This document shows, piece by piece, positions 53,350 to 62,049 of a DNA stretch of 64,000 bases. The stretch is from Lunularia cruciata (lineage: Eukaryota; Streptophyta; Marchantiopsida; Lunulariales; Lunulariaceae): contig OX419755.1 of the NCBI GenBank assembly GCA_948567375.1, forward strand, positions 83,222,218 through 83,286,217. Reading direction: 5' to 3'. The position numbers and the translations under genes are program-made. The notes beneath the pieces are model-generated. The model did no database searches. It was not told the DNA's origin and saw only the letters and a list, made by a program, of their open reading frames with translations. Positions within the stretch are counted from its first letter, which is position 1. Each line of letters opens with the position of its first letter.

Positions 53350-55410
53350 CTACACTGGGCCCTTGGGAGCAATGGTGTCATGCTCCCGACCACTAGAGGT
53401 CCCAACCTCTGTGTGAAAAACTCCCTCCACTCTGGCTGCAAGCTCCATACGTCCTCTGGCTGCATCCCATGTGGACCAAGGGTGTAATCCAAGTAGCCCA
53501 CGCTCACCTGGATGGACTCCAAGTAGACCACTCTCCCTAGTAGCTACTTGATGTGTCCCAAGAATACCATGTCCACTCGGTCCATCGCCCCCAGCATGTG
53601 CCTGAATCGTCTCGATAGGCACAGGGCTCACAAGTGTTCGAGTGGTGATGCCTATCAAGCGCATCCTAGGCTGCTCTGCCAAACCAAGGCTCACAATCCA
53701 GGTCAAACAGTTCAGGTCCATAGCCTGACCTAACAGCTGACGCCTGGATGCCTCTGACACTGCTGGAACAGCGGTAATACTGGTGCGAAAACCCATCGCC
53801 CGCTCTCTCTCATCAGCATTGGGCTCCACCAACTGCTGTAACTGTGAGTCCCAAACAAGTCCAGGTCCTCCCTCTCGAAAAGCATGAGAGCCTGGGAAAC
53901 TCATGAGTGTGGGAAATGCAGCTTTAGGCTGTCCAACTAGGTTCACCACTGCCATAGGTGACCTATTAGCCACTACCACTGTCTGAGACTGACGTCCAGC
54001 ATCCAAGATATCATCAACAAGAATGTGGTCTAGTCGCTGAATCCCATCATAACTACGCTGTAGAACCTCTCTGGGTAAAAGGTTCGTCCACCAAAGACGA
54101 AGACGATGAGCCCGTGATCCCACTCTGGCTGCATCTAACAATACAGCAGGTCCCATCCAAGAATGGACCTGATGTGTACTCGCCACCACTCTAGTGCGAG
54201 AATCACCCATCAATGGAACGTTCTCCAAAAGGTAAGCTGGAGAAACAGACTGATGAACCTGGAGATGTCGTAGTATCCATAACATCTCCCAAAACACACC
54301 AGAACGAGGATCCTGAAGACCCAAACCGCGGCCCGCACGTGTATGTCCCTGACATGGCCATCCAAAAATCACCAAGTGAATGGGCCCATGTCTCTCTAGG
54401 TCATGCGCCCCCAATAAGGAAATGTCTCCTGGTAAGGCCTTCTGGTAACCTCTGACTGCTGACATCGGTAATAACTCCGGATACCGATAGGCCAAGTGTG
54501 CTACATGATGTAGAGAGACTCGCCTAGCAGTCTCATCTCTCTCTACATACAAGTACCTTTGAACTCGGATACCCGCCTGTAACACCGCAGCTAGTCCGGT
54601 GCTGATCCCACCAAACAACTCTAATAGACATATCCCCTCTACTGGATACTGCCAAGCAATGAGTGTGGTATCCAGAGGTGTCAAAGCAATCGCCTCTGGA
54701 GGCTCATCCTCACACTCATCTCTTGATGGTACGAAGGCTCCACTCCAAGCCTGCTGCACCAACTGATCTGCATGCTGCTGCAATGCCTCCTCTGAACTCC
54801 ACAATGGAACATCCAAGGTGGATGGAACAATCCCACTCGTACTCCATAGCCGAGTGATCTCCTCTGGTACTGGAGTATCCTCTGCATGGGCGTTCCCCTC
54901 CAACAAGTCACCAGGCCAAGTAACTGCACCGCTGAAAGCCAAAACTGATGCTGCCATGGTCCCGGACTGTAGTGAGCCAAGACTGCCACTACTAAAGCGT
55001 ACTGGTAGGCGACATACCCATCCCTCACCAGACTGCCAACCAGGTCTATAAGAGGCTGTCTCCTCCCAATAGTCAATACTGAAACCCATAGGGTATAACA
55101 CTGCTCCCCCAACTAGCACATCATATGACTCAGCTATCGTCGCAATAGCCTGAGCTCTCACCACCGAGCTATCAGTCGGATGACCAGGCTGAACCTGGAC
55201 AACAAGCTCCCCACGTGTGATGTACTGTGTCGAACCACCACCTAGAGATGTCTGGATCTGAAATGGACACCTCTCCACATCGGTCTTCCGTAACTCCAGA
55301 CCAACAACTGCAGCCTTCCCCAACATAAGGGGCTGCGCACCAGAGTCTAACAAGACTCTTTGTGGTGTATAGACCTTCCCTGAAGGTCCCACCAAACGAA
55401 AAATCCCCCT
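53350..55410 (-). CDS. Retropepsin and C5 cytosine DNA methyltransferase, copy B
   Basis: Intact frame of about 685 codons ending at the conserved readthrough TAG (53350-53352). Retropepsin: VLLDSGAQPLMLGK near 55350 and YDVLVGGAVLYPMG. The methyltransferase domain follows after about 120 residues of linker. Motif I is LLELFGGISTG (near 54600-54630), motif IV GWPCQGHTRAGRG with Cys codon 54352-54354, motif VI LLENVP, motif VIII HRLRLWWTN, the ERERAMGFRTS block, and motif X LLGQAMDLNCLTW. All catalytic motifs are present, so this domain could still fold and act if expressed. The linker after motif X repeats GLLGVHPGERGLLGLHP as in copy A. Confidence 0.93.
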   Translation of the reverse strand, partial: RGIFRLVGPSGKVYTPQRVLLDSGAQPLMLGKAAVVGLELRKTDVERCPFQIQTSLGGGSTQYITRGELVVQVQPGHPTDSSVVRAQAIATIAESYDVLVGGAVLYPMGFSIDYWEETASYRPGWQSGEGWVCRLPVRFSSGSLGSLQSGTMAASVLAFSGAVTWPGDLLEGNAHAEDTPVPEEITRLWSTSGIVPSTLDVPLWSSEEALQQHADQLVQQAWSGAFVPSRDECEDEPPEAIALTPLDTTLIAWQYPVEGICLLELFGGISTGLAAVLQAGIRVQRYLYVERDETARRVSLHHVAHLAYRYPELLPMSAVRGYQKALPGDISLLGAHDLERHGPIHLVIFGWPCQGHTRAGRGLGLQDPRSGVFWEMLWILRHLQVHQSVSPAYLLENVPLMGDSRTRVVASTHQVHSWMGPAVLLDAARVGSRAHRLRLWWTNLLPREVLQRSYDGIQRLDHILVDDILDAGRQSQTVVVANRSPMAVVNLVGQPKAAFPTLMSFPGSHAFREGGPGLVWDSQLQQLVEPNADERERAMGFRTSITAVPAVSEASRRQLLGQAMDLNCLTWIVSLGLAEQPRMRLIGITTRTLVSPVPIETIQAHAGGDGPSGHGILGTHQVATRESGLLGVHPGERGLLGLHPWSTWDAARGRMELAARVEGVFHTEVGTSSGREHDTIAPKGPV

Positions 55411-56766
55411 CTAGTTATCCAATAGGACAACACCAGGTGTAAACCGCGCTCTCTCAAAGGCCGGTCTAGCTGGCAACTCCTCCAGTCTAGCCGCTGCTGC
55501 CTGCCATAAACCACTGGTCGCTGAACGGATCCCATGCTCCTCAACCAAGTCAGCTCCACTACCAACCACCTCTGCTCTAGTAGTAGGAACTGCACCATCC
55601 CTACTCTCACACAACGTGGCAGCCAATCGGAACACTGGGGCTGGGTCCACTCCCAATGTAAACATGTCACTGGCTGAAAATAAAGGATGCCGCATAATCA
55701 GCTGAGCCGCCCCCAACATCATGCTAGACTCAATCTGTGTAGTAGCAGGTGGCTGACTAGCAGGTACTCCATCAAGTACTCCATCACCACCTACCACACC
55801 TGCACTGGGACGTCTAGGAACCATGGATGTCGTCTGCAATGCCTCAGATAACGTGAAAGATTGGGGAAGTCTGACCTGTCTCCCAACCTCCCCTCTCTGT
55901 GGGTCCAACTCCACTGATGCTCCTCTAGGCTCTGGAGCACGTACTGCACTCCTAGTCACTGCTGCAGATGCATCCACCTGTGCTGCTCCGCACATGAAGT
56001 CCAAAGCATCTCTATCACCAGCATATGAGGTGGAAGCCTCAGCACCCGAATCTGATCTCCTATGAGCAATAGCCATACTAGCCAATCTCTGCTCCAACTG
56101 CTCAATCCGAGTAGCCATAGCTGTGTCAGAAGTAAGGGCAGGTACTGCATCCCTACTAGGTGTAGATCCTCTACCACCACCTCTACCACCTCGTCCTCCA
56201 TGAACTGGAGCTCCTCTACTACCTGTCATAGCAGCCCTACCACTCCGTAACTCCGGGTGTAGGTCAAAACACCGGTCACTAGTATGACCAAATCTATGGT
56301 AGTGCTCACACTGCCTCTGTGCTGGCTGTGATGCACCAGAGGTATCAGGTCCGCTGCCCTGAGTACACTCTCTCCTATGGTGAGGTCCACCACAAGTCCA
56401 ACAAGCAACACCACCACTCACTGGCTGCTGCTGACCCGAAAATGAGGGTAAGGGTTTAACTCCACTAGGCCCTCCACTCGCTCCATAGGATCTGGGCTGT
56501 CCACCCTGTCCTCGAAAACCAACTGGGCGTGGTGCACTCTGCTGCACTCTAGAAGAAGTCACAACCATGGATGAGGTCTCTCTACCAAATCCAGTTGTCA
56601 CCACTCTCTCCTCCACCATGTTGAGCTCAATACGCTCAGCCAAACCAAAGACTACTGCCAAAGTGGGCGAAGTAGCCTGCAACAACGTAGCATCACGAAC
56701 TCTACGTCGCAACTCCCTGTCCAGTATCCCATACCAAAACTGGACTGCCTGGGCCTCAGTAACTCC
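55411..56766 (-). CDS. Gag C-terminal part with zinc knuckles, copy B
   Basis: Open frame between two CAG-to-TAG stops. It carries CWTCGGPHHRREC and CEHYHRFGHTSDRC. In the second knuckle the second Cys is Tyr, while copy A keeps Cys, which is a G-to-A change. A Gly/Arg-rich stretch (HGGRGGRGGGRG) follows, which is common in nucleocapsids. Further on, a region ending VLLDN leads into the retropepsin. The frame continues from the Gag part at 56767 and into the PR-DNMT part at 55410. Confidence 0.85.
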   Translation of the reverse strand, partial: GVTEAQAVQFWYGILDRELRRRVRDATLLQATSPTLAVVFGLAERIELNMVEERVVTTGFGRETSSMVVTSSRVQQSAPRPVGFRGQGGQPRSYGASGGPSGVKPLPSFSGQQQPVSGGVACWTCGGPHHRRECTQGSGPDTSGASQPAQRQCEHYHRFGHTSDRCFDLHPELRSGRAAMTGSRGAPVHGGRGGRGGGRGSTPSRDAVPALTSDTAMATRIEQLEQRLASMAIAHRRSDSGAEASTSYAGDRDALDFMCGAAQVDASAAVTRSAVRAPEPRGASVELDPQRGEVGRQVRLPQSFTLSEALQTTSMVPRRPSAGVVGGDGVLDGVPASQPPATTQIESSMMLGAAQLIMRHPLFSASDMFTLGVDPAPVFRLAATLCESRDGAVPTTRAEVVGSGADLVEEHGIRSATSGLWQAAAARLEELPARPAFERARFTPGVVLLDN

Positions 56767-57342
56767 CTAAGTGAAACTGATCAGCCGCCTCATGCGAGTG
56801 TATGCCTTGCGTAGGCTCTCTCCAGCCTTCCGCTGGAACTCCTGCAAGCTCCTCAGCTTGTCAGTCCGCACTCCCTGGTAGTTCTGCCTCAAACATAGGA
56901 AGAACTCCACCATGGGGTTAAACCCCGGTACCACACCACCTCCTGCAGCGGTACCTCCACTGGTAGTAGCACTATCTCCAGCTAGTGCACCTCCACTAGC
57001 TCCACCAACACTACTCGAGCTAGAACTCGTAGGTACAGCCGACCTACTCCTGGCCACCGAACCTGAAGTGATGGAGACATAGTGTGGAGACCAATACTGT
57101 CTCCATAACTCAATCTCCTCCAAATGAGCTCTCCTGAACTCATGGTAGTCGTCCATCGGTGGACCCTCCAAGTGCTGAAACAACCCCTTCCATGCCATGA
57201 AGGGTGTGAACAAAGTCGGGTTCCGCATCTACTGCAGATCACACCAACTATCGAACTCCTGGATGAAGCCATCCAACTCAATGGTACCCACTGTACCAGA
57301 GTAACACCTAGGGCCTTTGGAGGCCCCATAAATCTCGTCCAT
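56767..57342 (-). CDS. Gag N-terminal part, copy B (one internal TAG)
   Basis: Starts at the first in-frame ATG (57340-57342, MDEIYGAS), although the frame is open further upstream without an ATG, as in copy A. It encodes the capsid-like segment LRQNYQGVRTDKLRSLQEFQ. TAG at 57229-57231 and TAG at 56767-56769 interrupt it. Copy A has CAG and CAA at these positions. Confidence 0.75.
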
Positions 57343-59001
57343 GTCCCACAACAACGGTGCGGACACACCAAGTGCACTCTCAACTGAATCAGCTCCTGTG
57401 TCGAACTCCAACTCAGAGTCAATCTCCTCCCTCATTGGGACCTGAGATACAGGCTGATACCGAGCACCACTCCGAGTAAACCCACTGCGTACTGCAGGGC
57501 TAACTCCTCTGGAATCTCCAAAGAACTCCGTTGTGACAAAGTAACCACACCAACAAACCCGAACCACCAACTGCAACAGCAAGTCGCAACCGCAAGTGCC
57601 CCACCGCGTGCCAACACCACCGCGTGCCAACACCAACTAAAACACCACCCACTAATGTAACTCTAACCGAGATAACTACACTAGGGGAAGGGCAACCTGT
57701 AACCTGCCATCATAACACGCACTCTCACGGTCTGCAGGTCATCACTTCCTACCTCACCGAAGAGAAACAAAGGTAGTCTGACTGGTCATCACTCCAGCCT
57801 CACCACCGAGAGCACACCAGAGCACCAACGCTCAAAAGTCAAGGCACCTCACACAAACGTGGTGCACAAACAGGAAGCAGAGAATGGAGGGGATCCAATC
57901 ACAAGAAATCTAAACGAAAACCCTCCATCTCATAACACAACACGGGACTGACTCTGCCACCATTTGGCATTTGACATAAGAGTAGTTCGTATCTAAGTCC
58001 TAAGCTACCAGGATCACCAAGAATGGGATCAAACTGCCTCTCCTAGCCAAAGCTACATGTGTATAGATAACAGTGGCACAGTCACTATGACAACAAGTGA
58101 GGGTGGACCAGTTGGCTAGGGCACCAGTCTAGGAACAAGAGATCTAGGGGTCAAACCCTGTTGCGCACAATCTAGCAAGAAAGGCAGATTTTGCCAACCA
58201 ATGACCAAGATCTACACTAAACTAGCTGGCTTGCTGGCCCTTCTGGCTCTTCTAGGCCTTCGTAGCCTCTCATAGCCCACAGCCCTATGCCTCGAAGCCT
58301 CTAAACGCCAAATGAGGCCTTTCTTGTTGCCACTTCGAACCTCCTCCAAAATTGGCAAAACTTCTCCAAATCTGCGAAACTCCTCCAAACTAGCGAAAGT
58401 TCTCCAAATCTGGCCAAACAGCGAAACTCCTCGAAATTCAGCCAAATGAGGCCTTTCTTGTTGCCACTTCGAACCTCCTCCAAAATTGGCAAAACTTCTC
58501 CAAATCTGCGAAACTCCTCCAAACTAGCGAAAGTTCTCCAAATCTGGCCAAACAGCGAAACTCCTCCAATTCTGGCCCAAAATCTGACGTAAAATCTGAC
58601 GTAAACCCTAAAGATGGATGTCCACCAAATCCCCGCTAACTTTCCACTCGAGCCAAATTGACAAAACGGGTTTTTCCAAATCACAATTTCATGAGAAGAG
58701 CTTTCCAACTCCACCTTCAATTTCACTTTCTGAGCCCAACTCGCAGCAAATTGGTCCTGCCTTCACCTCCTGAGCTCAAAATCACAACACTGCTCAAAAA
58801 TTGCTCCTTCTTTGCTCGAAATTTGGCCAGCGCTTCCACACACCGTCCGCCTAACTGCCAAATTTGCATCAACTACACGAGTTCTGCACACTAGGGAAAC
58901 ACAGAACCTGAATCGAGCTACCACGATCCACCGAGCTTGGAGATACCACCAACACTCAACGTTCCTGCACCCGATTTCCCCCTGACTTCACTTCTTTGAT
59001 G
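57343..59001 (-). other. Leader of copy B with a 134-bp tandem duplication
   Basis: Untranslated region between A1 and gag. GCCAAATGAGGCCTTTCTTG occurs at 58307 and again at 58441, and the following 130 bases are repeated. Copy A has one copy. Within each unit, shorter imperfect units of CTCCAAATCTG and GCGAAACT type recur. It begins next to A1 with CATCAAAGAAGTG (window 59001 downwards). Confidence 0.75.
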
Positions 59002-59450
59002 TAATCAGATTGCTTAACATTCTCAACTCAACTCAACTCAGATCAGTACTTGATCTGTCACTCTATAAACTGCCAACAACTGGGCACTGATTATAGTCAA
59101 GCCACACCCACTCAAGCATAGAGAATCCAGGTGACGCTCGCCGGCCTCTGTCCACCATAGCCAGGAACTCGAAGGCTCAACATCAGAGAAGTGAGCTCTC
59201 TGGAGCTCACTTCAAAACTATACCCCCTGGACTCGAGCTAGCCCTGAAACCCTAACGGTCCCGCTGACGGCACACTCGACGGTGCAAATGGTGCAAAGTG
59301 ACGGTGGGCCCCACCGTGAAGTCAGTACCCCGAACACAAAATCTAACCGTCGGAAAGTAGTCCCTGAGAAACAGCTAGAATAACTCTAACTACCATCACT
59401 GGAACTCCAGTGTCCGAGCATCTAGATGCGGAACTACAAATGGCGTGACA
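59002..59450 (-). repeat. A1 terminal repeat of copy B (449 bp)
   Basis: The 5' end of copy B, starting TGTCACGCC on the minus strand next to target duplication AGAG. It matches A2 (49511-49959) except for three transitions. There is no B segment on this side. Confidence 0.93.
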
Positions 59451-59454
59451 AGAG

Positions 59455-60360
59455 TTCTACCCTTTGGGCTCCCTAATGCTCCAATAGTCTTCATGGATCA
59501 GATGCATCGGGTGTTGGATGGACTATTGGATCGACACATGGTGGTGTTTTTGAATGACATTTTAATCTATAGCAAGATAGAGGTAGAACACACAAATCAT
59601 GTGCAAGAAGTCCTAAGGCAACAACATCAATGGAAGGTTTTATCGCACAAGGTCAAAGTGTACCTTTTGCATAAGGAAGTTACCTTCTTGGGTCACAAGA
59701 TCTCATCAGAAGGGATCAAGATAGAAGAGGAGAAAATCAAAGCCATTACTGATTGGCCTACTCCAAAGAATACCATAGAGGTGCAAGCATTTAATGGATT
59801 GGCAAGTTTTTACCAATGGTTCATCCATTATTATGCACACATGGCAGCACCATTGATCAACCTCTTGGAGAAAAACTCAAGCTTTCAATGGACCACCAAG
59901 CATGAAGAAGCATTCTAGAAGCTGGAGCATATGGTGTCTTCAAGACCCATTCTTCAACTATATGATCTTCAACTACCTTATGTGGTTGACTTTGATGCTT
60001 CTAACTTTGCCATTAGAGCTATGTTGTAGTAGAATTTCCCAAATGGGTAACATCCCATTGCCTTTGTTTCTCATTGATTAAACACTACAGAAGGAATTAA
60101 TTTATAGAAGATTGGGAACAACTAGCAATGGTATATGCCACCAAGGTATGAAGGCATTATCTCTTGGGAAAACAAGTGATCATGCAAACCAATCACAAAC
60201 TCTTGTTGCAGATATTACATTTGGAACACATGAAAAGTCAATATCATCGACGAGAGGAGAAACTCCAATTGTTTGATATCAAACTTGAGTACAAACTCGG
60301 TTGGTTCCATGTCATCCTTGATGCACTATCATGACAACCTAATTTGAAATCTCTTCTTCT
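59455..60360 (+). pseudogene. Element D reverse transcriptase (3' part) and RNase H
   Basis: Resumes the D RT at VLPFGLPNAPIVFMDQM, then a YXDD-type box altered to LNDILIYSK, VTFLGHKIS and the connection block NGLASFYQWFIH. RNase H remnants follow with VVDFDASNFAI and QLAMVYATKV near 60120. Stops (for example TAG 59916-59918) break the frame. The Asp pair of the active site reads ND, so it is inactive. Confidence 0.85.
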
Positions 60361-61524
60361 CATCACAATAGCAATTACAACAATGTCAGTCAACTCTAAG
60401 GTCCAAATTAAGTTTAGGATAACTCTACAACAAGAACCCTTCTTTAAGATGGTACAAGGTTGCCTTGCAACAAACAACAAGGAGTACAACACCTTCTCCT
60501 TTAGGGAAGGCCTTTTTCCATGAGGACCGGATATCTGTTCCAGCCAAGGGTGATCTTTGACTTGTGTGCCTCCAAGAAGCCCATGACTTACCAATCACTT
60601 GTCACATGGGTGTAGAAAAGACCTTGGGTACCCTCCAATACCAATTGTGGTGGCCTAACATGGCATGAGATGTTTGAGATTTTGTCCAATCTTGTTAGAG
60701 CTACCAATGTAACAAGGCCATCAACCAAAAATTGAGTGGACTCCTTCAACCACTCTTCATTCTATCTACTCAATGGGAACAAGTGAGCTTAGATCTCATT
60801 ACATCCTTGCCCAAGACAAAGCAAGCTCACACACAATAGTGGTATTTGTAGATAAGCTTAGTAAGCAAATCCATTTGGCACCAACCTTTGATATCATGGA
60901 TGCTCCAACATTGGCACAGATCTACTTTGACACTACCTTCAAGCATCATGGGATGCCTTGTGTACTCATCTCTGACCGTGAACCTTGATTCATTGGAAAA
61001 TCTTGGCAAGCACTCTTCTAGATACTTGGCACCAAGCTTGCTTTATCCATGACCTATCATCCTTAAACTGATGGACAAACTGAAAGTGAAAATTTCACCT
61101 TGGAAGATATGCTTCATGCCTTTGTCAACATTCACCATACCAATTGGAATGAATGTCTTGCACTTGTGAGGTTTGCATACAATAATTCCAAACAAGCAAG
61201 CACTAGATTCTCTCTTTTCTTCTTCAATTTTGGCCAAGATCCACTTGTTCCAAAATCTCTTCTTATTCCACCTCTATCTCATGTCTCTCATACTTCCAAC
61301 TTCTTGACCACCATATCCCAATCCCTCCAACGAGCCAAATCTCATCTCCTTGTTGCTCAAAATTGTCAAATATGCAATATACAAAGTAAATGGTCCTTTG
61401 GAAAGGGTATCCAATTCATGATGCCACATGGGAACCTCTTTCTCATCTCCACAATGCACAAATGGCCATCCAAGAGTTTAAAGCTTCAATGGTGACAAAG
61501 ACATCACCTAGCAGTGGTGGAATA
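60361..61524 (+). pseudogene. Integrase of element D
   Basis: Frames read LPITCHMGVEKTLGTLQY and FWWPNM...CNKA (HHCC zinc domain, 60580-60715), then QWEQVSLDLI (first Asp), YILISDRE-like VLISDRE (second Asp, near 60965) and the TYHP..DGQTE block with its Glu near 61060. LHAFVNIHHTNWNECLALVRFAYNNS continues the core. Stops and shifts are present throughout. The left edge is approximate. Confidence 0.8.
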
Positions 61525-61937
61525 TATAACAATATGGAGTTTAGCAATGAAGTTAGTTAGAGCTAACAAAGTAGCAAATATGCCAAATTAGCCTAGAATA
61601 TTCTAGAAGTATCTAGGAAGCTTCTTTGCTAGCTTAGCTTGCACCTCAAGTACATAGCCTCTAGAAGGAAGCTTCTAGAAGCTTCCAACTAGCTTAGCTT
61701 GCATGCCAAGCAAATGACTTCTAGAAGAAGCTTCTTGAGAAGCTTCCTGGTTAACTTGGCTTGCACTCCAAGAAAGCGACTCAAAAAGGCTTCTTGAGAA
61801 GCTTCTCAAGAGACTTGTATGTTCCCTATAAATATTAAAGCTGAAGCTCATGCTAGGCATTTGGAGTTTCCCACACTCAAGTGTCCCAATGTGATCTTCT
61901 ATTCTCTTATTTCTCTCCTCGGTCTTAGTCTTTTACA
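61525..61937 (+). repeat. 3' LTR of element D
   Basis: Aligns with 46462-46917 along its length (ACAATATGGAGTTTA.CAATGAAGTTAGTTAG, AGCTTAGCTTGCATGCCAAG, CATTTGGAGTTTCC.ACACTCAAGTG). It ends TTTTACA. It is about 43 bp shorter because of small deletions, and the substitutions show considerable age. Confidence 0.85.
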
Positions 61938-61942
61938 AGAAG

Positions 61943-62049
61943 CATATGTAATCCTAAGTATCCTTATTGTCAATGTGGTTGCCTGCCTCATGTGAGCATC
62001 CCAAGTGGTCCAATCAGATTCCTTATGCACCCTTCTCATGTGGATCTTT
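61943..62049. other. Short unassigned segment between element D and relic I
   Basis: About 107 bases with no similarity I can name. It should be the host sequence that once continued the LINE-like relic left of D. Confidence 0.4.

Larger units (their letters stand above)
49405..59450 (-). mobile_element. Copy B: youngest full-length methyltransferase-encoding retrotransposon
   Basis: The 10,046-bp element lies on the minus strand inside the RT gene of D, with target duplication AGAG (49401-49404 and 59451-59454). Removing it restores the D frame FEWRVLPFG. It has the same A1-internal-B1-GC-A2-B2 plan as copy A. Its coding frame runs from 57342 to 50236 (about 2368 codons) without a frameshift. 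It is broken only by four CAG-to-TAG stops (57229, 56767, 55411, 52714) besides the conserved TAG. A1 and A2 differ at 3 of 449 positions by eye. It is the best reference for the family. Confidence 0.94.
46462..61937 (+). mobile_element. Element D: decayed Ty3/gypsy retrotransposon, split by copy B
   Basis: Paired LTRs (46462-46917 and 61525-61937) enclose gag, protease, a 20-residue repeat region, RT, RNase H and integrase on the plus strand. Flanks GGAAG (46457-46461) and AGAAG (61938-61942) form a 5-bp target duplication with one mismatch. Without copy B the element is about 5.4 kb. All genes carry stops, so D is not autonomous now. Confidence 0.9.
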
